From Actinomycetes bacterium (GTDB lineage Bacteria; Actinomycetota; Acidimicrobiia; Acidimicrobiales; RAAP-2): 27,268 nucleotides of DNA. Both the position numbers and the translations under genes were made by a program. Of the stretch, positions 13,929-21,397 are shown one piece after another. Below the pieces are notes generated by a model. That model saw nothing but the letters and a program-made list of their open reading frames with translations, was not told the DNA's origin and ran no database searches. Positions within the stretch are counted from its first letter, which is position 1, and the number at the start of each line of letters is the position of its first letter. The stretch is taken from NCBI GenBank assembly GCA_021826255.1, contig JAKBAZ010000004.1, forward strand, positions 1 through 27,268, in the 5' to 3' direction.

Positions 13929-15282
13929 GTATTCGCCGCCCGAGGGCCAGATCATTCAGGCCTTCACTTTCGCGCTCGATCCAACGGACGAACAGTCGGT
14001 CCAGATCGCCCGATTCTTCGGCGCTCGCCGCAAAGCTTTTAACTGGACGCTTGATCAGATAAGGGCCGACCTTGAGCACTACCGTGAGACCGGGGAGTCA
14101 ACTAACGCACCATCGTTCTACTCCTTGCGCAAGCGCTGGAACGCGCAGAAGGACACCGTCTGTGTCAACGACACCACTGGCGAGGTCTGGTGGCCCGAGG
14201 TCTCAAAGGAAGTCTTCGCCGACGGCGTACGCGGCGCCACCGACGCCTACTGGCGCTGGCAGAAGTCGCGTTCGGGCACGCTCAAAGGACGCAAGGTCGG
14301 CTTCCCTCGCTTCAAGAAGCGTGGCAAGGACCGCGACCGATTCTCTTTTAGTACCGGCGCAATGAGACTGGAAGCGGACCGGCGCCACCTCACCTTGCCG
14401 GTGCTCGGGACGATCCGCACACACGAGAACACCCGACGCATCGAACGCTTGATTGCACTTAATCGGGCCAAGATTCTTGGCGTCACGGTCTCTCGCCAAG
14501 GAGAGCGAATTATCGCGGCCGTGCGGGTGAGTGTCGCTCGTCCCCAACAGAGCGGCGTTGCCCAGCCCGACTCCACTGTCGGCATCGACGTGGGCGTGCG
14601 GCGTCTGGCAACGGTGGCTACCACGAGCGAGGTGATAGGAGAACTCGCAAACCCACACGCCCTCGAGCACCGACTGAGTGAACTACGTCGACTCCAGCGT
14701 CAACGTTGTCGGCGCACGCGCGGCTCGCGACAGTATCAAGAGACCGCCGCCAAGATCACGCGCCTGCACTGCGAGGTCGCCCTCGTTCGCCACAACACCA
14801 TCCACGTCTTCACCACCCACCTCGCCAAGACCCACGGCGTGGTGGTGGTCGAGGGTCTGGATGCGGCGTCGCTGCTGCAACAGAAAGGTCTTCCCGGTGC
14901 GAAGTCGCGCCGGCGTGGGCTCTCTGATGCAACACTGGGAGAGATCCGTCGTCAGCTTCGCTACAAGTGCCCCTGGTACGGGTCCACCTTGATCGAAGCC
15001 GACCGGTTCTTCCCGTCGTCCAAGACGTGTCACAAGTGTGGTCACGTGCAGGACATTGGCTGGTCGGAGCACTGGACCTGTGAGGAATGTTCATCTTCAC
15101 ACCAGCGCGATGACAACGCCGCCATCAATCTCGCCCGCTGGGCGAGCCTGGGTTCAGTTGGAGCCCCGGTGAAGCGCGGAGCCGAGCATCAGACTGAGTC
15201 TCACTCAGCAGCTGGCGATGACACGCGAAAGGGAAGCCCGACTTCAGTTGGGGCGAACAACTCCGTGAGGAGTGCAGCATGA
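13918..15282 (+). CDS. tnpB: TnpB, RNA-guided nuclease of the IS607 element
   Basis: TnpB of the OrfB_IS605/Cas12-ancestor family, 454 residues from the ATG at 13918 that overlaps the tnpA end. TnpB proteins are guided by an omega-RNA made from the element's 3' end and cut the empty donor site, favouring retention of the element. The RuvC residues are present: Asp224 in GIDVGVRRL, Glu312 in VVVEGLDAA and Asp398 in QRDDNAAINLA. A zinc finger is formed by Cys371, Cys374, Cys388 and Cys391. The N-terminal helical RNA-binding part starts with IIQAFTFALDPTDEQ. The C-terminal tail (about 415-454, GAPVKRGAE, AAGDDTRKG) is hydrophilic and probably overlaps the omega-RNA gene. It looks fully intact. 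Confidence 0.95.
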   Translation: MPRRYSPPEGQIIQAFTFALDPTDEQSVQIARFFGARRKAFNWTLDQIRADLEHYRETGESTNAPSFYSLRKRWNAQKDTVCVNDTTGEVWWPEVSKEVFADGVRGATDAYWRWQKSRSGTLKGRKVGFPRFKKRGKDRDRFSFSTGAMRLEADRRHLTLPVLGTIRTHENTRRIERLIALNRAKILGVTVSRQGERIIAAVRVSVARPQQSGVAQPDSTVGIDVGVRRLATVATTSEVIGELANPHALEHRLSELRRLQRQRCRRTRGSRQYQETAAKITRLHCEVALVRHNTIHVFTTHLAKTHGVVVVEGLDAASLLQQKGLPGAKSRRRGLSDATLGEIRRQLRYKCPWYGSTLIEADRFFPSSKTCHKCGHVQDIGWSEHWTCEECSSSHQRDDNAAINLARWASLGSVGAPVKRGAEHQTESHSAAGDDTRKGSPTSVGANNSVRSAA

Positions 15283-15335
15283 GTGGACTCACTAGAACTC
15301 ACTCGGTTGCAACGGTAGATCTGATAGATCGCTCT
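15150..15335 (+). ncRNA. Putative omega-RNA of the IS607 TnpB with its guide
   Basis: No RNA can be proven here. In IS607/IS605 elements the omega-RNA scaffold overlaps the 3' end of tnpB and runs to the right end, and the guide is the flanking DNA just beyond it. Here the scaffold would end near 15315, and the guide would begin TAGATCTGATAGATCG, which is transporter sequence. The 5' boundary is arbitrary. Two ACTCACT repeats spaced 10 bp apart lie at 15287 and 15297. Confidence 0.4.
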
Positions 15336-16244
15336 CACCGCACCCACCAACGTGACCGCCGCACCGATCACCATGATCCCCACGATGGCGCGACGGGTCA
15401 GCCTGACGAGTTCAGACCCTCCCCGAGAGGCTACGAGGGAGCCGGCAATCATCCCCACGCCAAAACTCGCCCCAAGGGCCCCGTAGGCGAAGGGCGATCC
15501 GTGGAACGTCTGCGTGACGTAGAAGACTTCCGCCACGTTGGACACACCTACGGCCAGCATGAATACGGTCAACAACACGAGTAAATCGCGCAAGATGGCG
15601 TCTCCAGCGAGGTGACGTAGTCCCTCCCACGACGAGTCCTTCGTCGTGCGAGCGCTTCGTTCGGGACGCCGATCGGCCCTCAAGAGGGCTGTACCGAGCG
15701 CCCCCACCGCAAAGGTGGCCGCGTCGACGTAGAGGGGAACGCTCTGACCCGTCCAACCCACGAGGACGCCACCCAGAATGGGACCAATCACACTGGCGAG
15801 TCCCTGAGTGGACTGGAAGATGCCCTGGGAACGGGCCAGGTTGGTCTCCCCAGCCACCGCGGGTAGGAGAGCGGCGTAGCCCGGCATCGAAAAGGCGACC
15901 ACGCAGTTGAGAGCGATGACGAGCACCAGAGTCGCCGCGAGCGAGTGCCATAGGCCGAGGCCAACGGCCGCGAGGGTCTCTCCGGCACCGAGTGCCACCA
16001 GGTAGGGCTTCGCCCGAACGCGGTCCGCGACGAGTCCGGAGACGGGAGCGAGCAGGATGAACGGAACCATGGCGCCGAGCCCAAGACCGGCCACCGCCCA
16101 GGCGTGACCGTGCGGGGCGACTCTCAAGTACAACGCGACGAGTGCCAGCCCGTCCCCGAGAAACGACAGTCCCCGAAAGGTCGCGAGAATCGTGACGTCG
16201 CGACGCTGGGTCGGGCTAAAACCTTCAGTGACGCCAGACTCCAC
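15315..16244 (-). pseudogene. MFS transporter pseudogene, 5' part (TM1-TM9)
   Basis: N-terminal 310 codons of a major facilitator superfamily permease. Nine hydrophobic segments are visible, beginning with ATFRGLSFLGDGLALVALYL. The loop after TM2 has GLVADRVRAKPYLVALGAG, the family loop 2-3 pattern. Substrate is unknown; the layout resembles drug or enterobactin-exporter type MFS proteins. The frame reads into the IS607 element and would end 38 codons later, giving a truncated product with a foreign tail. The GTG start at 16244 has a good Shine-Dalgarno (GAAGGGAG), so the 5' part may still be translated. It follows the MazF-like gene by 21 bp and was probably its operon partner. Confidence 0.88.
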
Positions 16245-16265
16245 GCCGTCTCCCTTCAGTCGGAA

Positions 16266-17213
16266 CTACATGACCAGTGTGTTCCACTCCTCGTCGCTCA
16301 CTGGGGCCAATTTGACGAGATTGTCGCGCGCTACGACCACGTGTTCGGTGTCGATGTAGGACACGTGATCGAGGCCCACACGGCGCCAGGGCGCAAAGAG
16401 TGTTCGACCCGGTCCGTCATTCGAATAGATGGCGCGCACGAGAAGTTCGTTCGCTGAACCAGCGAGGACGAGGACGGGTCGAACTTTCGACGTCAACTCC
16501 ACGACGGCGTGATCGAGGGAGCCGTAGGGGACTTCCGCGGTCACCACCCACCCCGAGAGCGGGTCGAATGCGGAGTAGCGTGCCGACTCCACGGGAGTGA
16601 GCCGAGGGTGACGACGCACCACCTCGACGGCACTCAGAGTCGGCGTCGAAGGGACCGCGTCTACTCTCGCCACGGGGCCCGTCTTCTTCTTGTAGGGCTT
16701 GGCCGTTACCGGAGCGCGCTTCTTTTTCGCTTTGAGGGCTTCTTTTCGCGCTCGACGTTGTTCACGCACCTCCTCGGAGGTCTCCTTGGGGCGCAAGAGT
16801 GACGTTGTACCCGACGTGACGACGAGTTCGGGCAAGGCGTAGTCGGGATCTTCTTCGAGCAGGCGCAGACAATGGGGGGCGGCCGGAAAATCCTGACCCA
16901 CCGCGTACGCCAGAACGGACACCACCTCGTCCACCGAGAGCCCCTCGTCTCGAACAGTGGAGATGGCTTCCATAAGTTCTTCGAAAGAGGGTGAATCCGC
17001 GTGATCCCCCAGAGTTTCAACTACTTTCTCAAGTGGTTCCACGGCTAGAACCTCAAGAAGACCCGAAACCGCGTCAATGGGGGCGCCGGCCGCAAACGAC
17101 TCAACGTCGCGTCTGGTTTGCAGCTGTCGTAGGGGAACCACCACGGTGGCGGGGAGACGGGCATTCGAGAGGTTGAAGCTGTCAACCACTTTGAGAATAG
17201 ATGCGGAGTCCAT
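16266..17213 (-). CDS. Unknown protein with Lys-rich linker and PemK/MazF-like C-terminal region
   Basis: A 315-residue soluble protein from the ATG at 17213 (an in-frame ATG at 17234 is also possible). Residues 1-140 look mainly helical. Residues 146-177 are extremely basic (RRARKEALKAKKKR and KPYKKK). Residues 218-312 look beta-rich, with GWVVTAEVPYG, SKVRPVLVLAG and IYSNDG followed by LDHVSYIDTEHVVVARDNLVKL. This order, with the RPVLVL strand, resembles PemK/MazF ribonuclease folds, but the similarity is by eye only and catalytic residues cannot be assigned. There is no antitoxin-like partner next to it; its downstream neighbour is the broken MFS gene. A role in RNA or DNA binding is suggested only by the basic linker. 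Confidence 0.6.
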   Translation of the reverse strand: MDSASILKVVDSFNLSNARLPATVVVPLRQLQTRRDVESFAAGAPIDAVSGLLEVLAVEPLEKVVETLGDHADSPSFEELMEAISTVRDEGLSVDEVVSVLAYAVGQDFPAAPHCLRLLEEDPDYALPELVVTSGTTSLLRPKETSEEVREQRRARKEALKAKKKRAPVTAKPYKKKTGPVARVDAVPSTPTLSAVEVVRRHPRLTPVESARYSAFDPLSGWVVTAEVPYGSLDHAVVELTSKVRPVLVLAGSANELLVRAIYSNDGPGRTLFAPWRRVGLDHVSYIDTEHVVVARDNLVKLAPVSDEEWNTLVM

Positions 17214-17556
17214 TCTGACTAGTGCCCTACGCATAACAGTGTGGGATGTCGACACGTGACCTCTCTTAGCCCTCTCCACCTCGGACACCCAGGGTAGCCG
17301 CGCGTGACCCACGAAACCCGAACTGTACAAGAGCAGTGGGATGCCTGAGGACCATCAGGTTCAATAGCTGTCTTCACGGAGTGAATCGCGCCATCACCGC
17401 TACTTCTCTGTGTCTGCGAGAGCGTTCGGCCTTCAAGATTGTCGCTCCCCCACCGTGGACACATCACTTCACGAGGACTGACTTCAGTTCTCGCGTCACA
17501 AGTCCCTGCCAGTACTGAATCGCTCGCTCACCAGACAACTAATGGAGGAAAGTAGG

Positions 17557-17574
17557 TGACGAGGCTCCTCGTCA
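17557..17574. repeat. Perfect 8-bp inverted repeat
   Basis: TGACGAGG and CCTCGTCA are separated by only CT. With so small a centre it is more likely a protein-binding dyad than an RNA hairpin, or it could arise by chance. It lies in the non-coding stretch downstream of the beta-helix gene. Confidence 0.45.
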
Positions 17575-17654
17575 GCGGAATCATTCCACAATCAACGGTT
17601 CTTCTGGGAATATCGCACTCCGCCAGACATGCTCCATCGAATCTCGCGTCCACT

Positions 17655-17690
17655 CGCCCGGGAAGTGAGTTCAACCTCACTCCCCGGGCG
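17655..17690 (-). terminator. Strong hairpin after the beta-helix gene
   Basis: CGCCCGGG (17655-17662) pairs with CCCGGGCG (17683-17690); after a 2-base internal mismatch GTGAG pairs with CTCAC around a 6-base loop. It starts 16 bp beyond the stop of the beta-helix gene, as expected for its terminator. No U-tract follows, which is common in high-GC Actinobacteria. The stem would work on either strand. Confidence 0.65.
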
Positions 17691-17705
17691 AAGACGTTCA
17701 TCTCA

Positions 17706-19571
17706 TCACGGGAAGGAGGTAACGGTCACCGGCACGTCGGGATTTGCGGCGGTTGACGATCCCCCCGTGTTGTTGACAACGTTCAGAATTCCTCCGCTCG
17801 CCGAAGAATTAAGAAAAACAGTCAACAAGTCGTGGAGTGACGATGGCGCCAACGTCGGCGGAACAACGAAAGCATTCGCGGAGTACACCGGAACTCCCTG
17901 ATTGAAGAAGGAGTAACTCCCCATCCCGTAACCCTGGAACGAAGTGACGTTAGGCGCCACTGCGAGAGCGGGGTATCCGTCAACCCCGGGAGCAGACATC
18001 CACGCCGCCTGACTTGGCGGGTCGTAGGGCATCTCGTTTTGGAAGAAGATTACCGATCCACCCTGACCGTTCCACTGCACCTCCGTCTTCTGGAAGTGTT
18101 CAACGAACAGTCCGTAGGCCGTCACGTTATTCGCGTTGACCACCAGCCCCGTGTCAGCCACGTTGCTCGTCCAGCCCACACCATTACCGTGATCGGCTCG
18201 CCACGCCCACACGTCATCAATGATGGAGTTGTTCGCGTTGTCGACGATTCCCACGGTGGCTGAGCCTGCCGTCGCTCCTCCGATTCGGAGGAACACATCT
18301 TGAATCAGATTGGGATTCCCTACCTCATTCTCGTGACGATGGCTGGTACCCACGCTCACGAGAACCGGTGAGGTCACGGGTCCCGCGTCCACGATGAGTC
18401 CAGAGACCTTCACACCATTATTCGGACGAACGATGAGGGCCGCTGTACCGTTCTGAGGAACGAGAGTCGCAAATCCCAGGCCGAGGACCACCGTATCGGG
18501 GTGGTTAACGACGATGGGACGCGAGAGGGCGTACACCCCCGGGGTCAGGAGTAGGTTGCCGCCCTCATCAAGAGCGCTGTTGATTTCGTCAATGGGCGTG
18601 TTCGGACTCGCGACAAAAAAACGACTGATCCCGATAGTCGTACCGGGTTCACTTCCTGCGGCCCACGAGGGGCCGCTGGAGTTGTATTGAACCGATGGCA
18701 CGAAGACGTTCATGGCGCCCGACGGAGAGGTGTAGAGAAAGGGTGCCTCTTCGGTGACCGGGCTTGTCGGCAGGGTCGTGTACGGTCCTCCGCACGACGA
18801 AGTCGAGGGAAAGCACTGCGAGGGCGCGCCCACGTCGCCAGAGAACACCTGATTCCACACGCCATTCGTCCACCCGTCCAGAGAACTATTCCGAACGACA
18901 AACTGTTGCTGGGAACCATTGACAATGGTGCTTCCATTGAAAGACGAGTCGGCAATGAATCCACCACTGGCAAATGCGGGACCCGTGCAGTAGTCCATTA
19001 GGGTCGTCAATCCGTTGACGATCACCCTACGCATCGGGGCCGCTTGCGACACTGCCCAGAACTCACCGGAGTGACACCCCAGAGACGAGTTATTCACGTT
19101 GATGGTCAGATTCGATAGTGAACGCCAAAAATTGTCGAGGGCAACGCAACCCCCCGTCGTGCTGCACTGGTTGTACACATCAATGGACCCGTTAATTACG
19201 GTGTCACCAGGTTGCGCGCCCAGACCCGCAACTTGGGTGTAATACCCCACTTGGAAATTCAGAGGATTGCTCGCCGAACCGTAAACACCGGGCTCGAAAA
19301 GAAGTGCGTACCGCTGGGTGCCGAATTGATTATTTACCTGTTGTGCCGAAATGGCATCCACCGTGGCTTGAATCGTTGCAAGAGGTTCAGTGGGGGTGAA
19401 GACGATGACATTGGATCCCAACGATGGTGAGGCTGATTCTCGAACATCAGCACCCACTGATGTTGCTGCCACACTCGACCACGTCACAATGGACGCAATC
19501 GCAATCACTAGCCCCGAACCTCGCCAACGACCCCTCGATCGCGCAGCGTCACCCCGAATACGGACTCTCAC
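17706..19571 (-). CDS. Secreted right-handed beta-helix-type protein
   Basis: A 621-residue exported protein. A basic N-terminus is followed by a signal segment (about 19-41, ending SVGA). The mature part is full of short Asn/Gly/Val repeats typical of right-handed parallel beta-helices, such as VINGSIDVYNQCS, SLSNLTINVNNSS and NSIIDDVWAWRADHGNG. Several conserved-looking blocks stand out: TIQATVDAISAQQVNNQFG, YALLFEPGVYG, and FFQNEMPYDPP. Similar Streptomyces and other actinobacterial proteins are, as I recall, often labelled adenylyl cyclase or coagulation factor 5/8 type; neither label is supported by the sequence. A pectate-lyase-like or glycoside-hydrolase role on cell-surface or plant polymers is plausible but inferred. 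The GTG start has AGGGGGGG upstream. There is no membrane anchor at the C-terminus. Confidence 0.82.
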   Translation of the reverse strand: MRVRIRGDAARSRGRWRGSGLVIAIASIVTWSSVAATSVGADVRESASPSLGSNVIVFTPTEPLATIQATVDAISAQQVNNQFGTQRYALLFEPGVYGSASNPLNFQVGYYTQVAGLGAQPGDTVINGSIDVYNQCSTTGGCVALDNFWRSLSNLTINVNNSSLGCHSGEFWAVSQAAPMRRVIVNGLTTLMDYCTGPAFASGGFIADSSFNGSTIVNGSQQQFVVRNSSLDGWTNGVWNQVFSGDVGAPSQCFPSTSSCGGPYTTLPTSPVTEEAPFLYTSPSGAMNVFVPSVQYNSSGPSWAAGSEPGTTIGISRFFVASPNTPIDEINSALDEGGNLLLTPGVYALSRPIVVNHPDTVVLGLGFATLVPQNGTAALIVRPNNGVKVSGLIVDAGPVTSPVLVSVGTSHRHENEVGNPNLIQDVFLRIGGATAGSATVGIVDNANNSIIDDVWAWRADHGNGVGWTSNVADTGLVVNANNVTAYGLFVEHFQKTEVQWNGQGGSVIFFQNEMPYDPPSQAAWMSAPGVDGYPALAVAPNVTSFQGYGMGSYSFFNQGVPVYSANAFVVPPTLAPSSLHDLLTVFLNSSASGGILNVVNNTGGSSTAANPDVPVTVTSFP

Positions 19572-19605
19572 AGTCCCCCCCTGTCAGTTGTTTCCACGCC
19601 TCGCC

Positions 19606-19643
19606 GGCGAAGTGTTACTACCTCCCCAAAAGTAACACTCGCC
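19606..19643. promoter_or_regulatory. Long hairpin upstream of the beta-helix gene
   Basis: AGTGTTACT (19611-19619) and AGTAACACT (19631-19639) are perfect inverted repeats with an 11-base loop. GGCG (19606-19609) and CGCC (19640-19643) extend the stem past a single bulged A. It lies 35-72 bp before the GTG of the beta-helix gene and 151 bp beyond the acyl-CoA dehydrogenase stop. It may be an operator, a 5' leader structure, or a terminator for the upstream gene. Confidence 0.6.
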
Positions 19644-19794
19644 GAGGAGCGCGTCGAGAGAGTCCGACGGTTTTTCTCAAGCGTTCCTGGAACGGTTGCG
19701 GTTGTCACTCCTGCAGGATTCAGACGTCATATCGTTTCTTTCACTTAGAACCATCGAGTGATCAAAGCGGTTGATTTCTGAGACGGTGAGGCGC

Positions 19795-20937
19795 CTATCC
19801 GAGGAGGTGCTTCGCGATAACGACCCGTTGAATCTGATTCGTTCCCTCGTAAATCTGGGTGATCTTCGCGTCACGCATGTACCGCTCGGCGGGAAAGTCC
19901 TTGGTGTAGCCGTAGCCCCCGAAGAGTTGCACCGCGTCAGTGGTCACACTCATCGCGACATCCGAGGCGAAGGCCTTGGCCGCCGCCGAGAGGTAGCCAA
20001 GATTGTGGTCAGGGTCGCCCTCGTCCACGACGGAACAGGCCCGGTAGACGAGGGCGCGAGCGGCCTCCGTCTTCATCGCCATCTCGGCCAACATAAATCG
20101 AAGTCCTTGAAAGTCGGCGATGGGGTGACCGAACGCGTGACGCTCACCCATGTAGCGCCGCGCTGCGTCGATAGCCCCCTGGGCGATTCCCACCGCCTGG
20201 GCCCCAATGGTCGAGCGGGAGCGATCGAGGGTGTGCATCGCAATCGCGAACCCCTGACCCTCTTCGCCAATGAGATGACTCGCGGGAACTCGCACGTGGT
20301 CGAAGAGGACTTCACCCGTGGGTGAGGCCCGAAGACCCAATTTGTCTTCCTTCTTCGGAAACTGCAGCCCCCATTCTTTCTCCACCAAGAAACAGGAGAT
20401 TCCGCGAGTCCCGGCGCTCGGATCGGTCACGGCGAAGATGGTGTAGGTCTCAGAGACGCCCGCGTTGGTGATCCAGTACTTAGAACCCGTGAGCACGTAC
20501 TCGTCGCCGTCGCGCTCGGCGCGCGACGTCATCGCCGCGACGTCACTGCCGGCGTCGGCTTCGGAGAGACAGTAACTGGCCTGAATGTCGCCGGAAGCGA
20601 CTCGGGGAAGGTACGTGCGACGCAGCTCCTCAGAGCCGAAATTCATCACCGGCAGCATTCCTAACTTCGAAATGAGGACCGTCACCGACGTCGAGGCGCA
20701 CCCTCGAGCTAATTCTTCGCCGCACACCGCCTGAGTGACCATGTCGGCGCCCTGTCCCCCGTACTCCTCGGGCACCCACAAGGAGGTGAGTCCCATCTCC
20801 ACGCACGCGTCAAAGCTCAGTTGGGGGAATTGCTGTTCTCGGTCGTAGAGGGCCGCGTGGGGCGCAACTCGCGCGTCCACGAAGTCGCGCATGACGTCTC
20901 GAAACGCCCGCTGATCCTCGTTCAGATCACACGCCAC
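19795..20937 (-). CDS. Acyl-CoA dehydrogenase
   Basis: FAD-dependent enzyme oxidising an acyl-CoA to the 2,3-enoyl-CoA, passing electrons to ETF. The 380 residues give the short-chain/branched-chain type length. Conserved sequence includes CLSEADAGSDVAAM and KYWITNAG around the flavin, and the C-terminal QLFGGYGYTKDFPAERYMRDAKI. The catalytic base is Glu364 in IYEGTNQIQR, the position used by short-chain and butyryl-type enzymes. The substrate cannot be fixed; the position close to ilvE suggests, weakly, branched-chain acyl-CoA. GTG start with AAGGAGAGG upstream. It lies 29 bp after a small unknown gene in the leuB-ilvE direction. Confidence 0.93.
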   Translation of the reverse strand: MACDLNEDQRAFRDVMRDFVDARVAPHAALYDREQQFPQLSFDACVEMGLTSLWVPEEYGGQGADMVTQAVCGEELARGCASTSVTVLISKLGMLPVMNFGSEELRRTYLPRVASGDIQASYCLSEADAGSDVAAMTSRAERDGDEYVLTGSKYWITNAGVSETYTIFAVTDPSAGTRGISCFLVEKEWGLQFPKKEDKLGLRASPTGEVLFDHVRVPASHLIGEEGQGFAIAMHTLDRSRSTIGAQAVGIAQGAIDAARRYMGERHAFGHPIADFQGLRFMLAEMAMKTEAARALVYRACSVVDEGDPDHNLGYLSAAAKAFASDVAMSVTTDAVQLFGGYGYTKDFPAERYMRDAKITQIYEGTNQIQRVVIAKHLLG

Positions 20938-20966
20938 AACGCCCTCTCCTTCCTACTGCCCCAGTT

Positions 20967-21386
20967 TTAGAACGCGGGTGACTCCTCGAGGGACACCGAG
21001 TCCACGAGGCGACGTTGGGCCGAGTAGTTGTGTCCGACCCCAGCGATGGACCCCGCGAGCGTCGCGACAACTCCTCGAGCCCACTCCACGTCACGGGCGC
21101 TCGGCGCTCGCCGATCAGCCCCCGCGCGCTTAGCCGCGAGGAGCGCCACCGCGGTGACAAGATCATGATGGGACGCCGGCGCCGTCGCGGAGTCGTCGAC
21201 CAGAGCCCGCCGAGCGAGTACGAAGGCGTACCCCTCGTTGGGCGCGGGAGTTCCTCGAAGCGGTCCCTCTCCCGGGTGGCGGGTGAGACCCGGCTTCGCG
21301 GGGCGCCCTACCTCCGGGCTCTCGGGCCGCTGGGTGGGACGCACCTCGGCCGTCCGGGTCGCCGGAGCAAAAAAGGGTTGGGTCAC
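20967..21386 (-). CDS. Small unknown protein between ilvE and acyl-CoA dehydrogenase
   Basis: A 139-residue protein, probably real because its GTG start has a strong AAGGAG Shine-Dalgarno and the spacing to both neighbours is short (11 and 29 bp). The N-terminal third is Pro/Arg-rich and likely disordered. The middle contains PLRGTPAPNEGYAFVLARRALVD, then a helical region (HHDLVTAVALLAAKRAGADRR). I do not recognise a family. There is no signal peptide or membrane segment. Function is unknown. Confidence 0.65.
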   Translation of the reverse strand: MTQPFFAPATRTAEVRPTQRPESPEVGRPAKPGLTRHPGEGPLRGTPAPNEGYAFVLARRALVDDSATAPASHHDLVTAVALLAAKRAGADRRAPSARDVEWARGVVATLAGSIAGVGHNYSAQRRLVDSVSLEESPAF

Positions 21387-21397
21387 GGAAACTCTCC

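Larger units (their letters stand above)
13303..15314 (+). mobile_element. IS607-family insertion sequence (tnpA + tnpB), inserted in an MFS gene
   Basis: About 2012 bp between GG dinucleotides at 13302-13303 and 15314-15315. Joining the flanks at one GG gives, on the - strand, CAGATCTACCTGATGATC, which reads QIYLMI and restores the transporter frame without any lost or added base. IS607 elements are known to insert at GG and make no target duplication, so this fits. The ends carry related motifs: GGTTGCCAAC just inside the left end and GGTTGCAACGG at the right end. Contents are tnpA (13347-13928) and tnpB (13918-15282), both intact. Exact ends are inferred from the frame repair rather than from comparison with other copies. 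Confidence 0.85.
17214..17705. other. Non-coding stretch with hairpins between the MazF-like and beta-helix genes
   Basis: About 490 bp without a convincing gene. Short open frames here lack family features and conflict with each other. No tRNA or other known RNA was recognised. The promoter of the MazF-like gene should lie at the left edge (a GTTATG box 19 bp upstream of its ATG, weak). On the right are a perfect inverted repeat (17557-17574) and a strong hairpin (17655-17690), listed separately. A + strand GTG frame from 17556 follows GGAGGAAAG but reads through the hairpin into the antisense of the beta-helix gene, so I do not call it a gene. Confidence 0.6.

Noticed and set aside
15201..15314. 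Continuation of the MFS 5' frame into the IS607 element
   Set aside because: This is antisense element sequence; the transporter's own coding part ends at the insertion point near 15315.
17214..17560. tRNA-like GGTTCAA sequence near 17358
   Set aside because: No acceptor or anticodon stems can be drawn around it.
17556..17756. Possible 66-residue gene with a GGAGG-like site upstream
   Set aside because: It reads through a strong hairpin and ends antisense inside the beta-helix gene, with no protein-like pattern.
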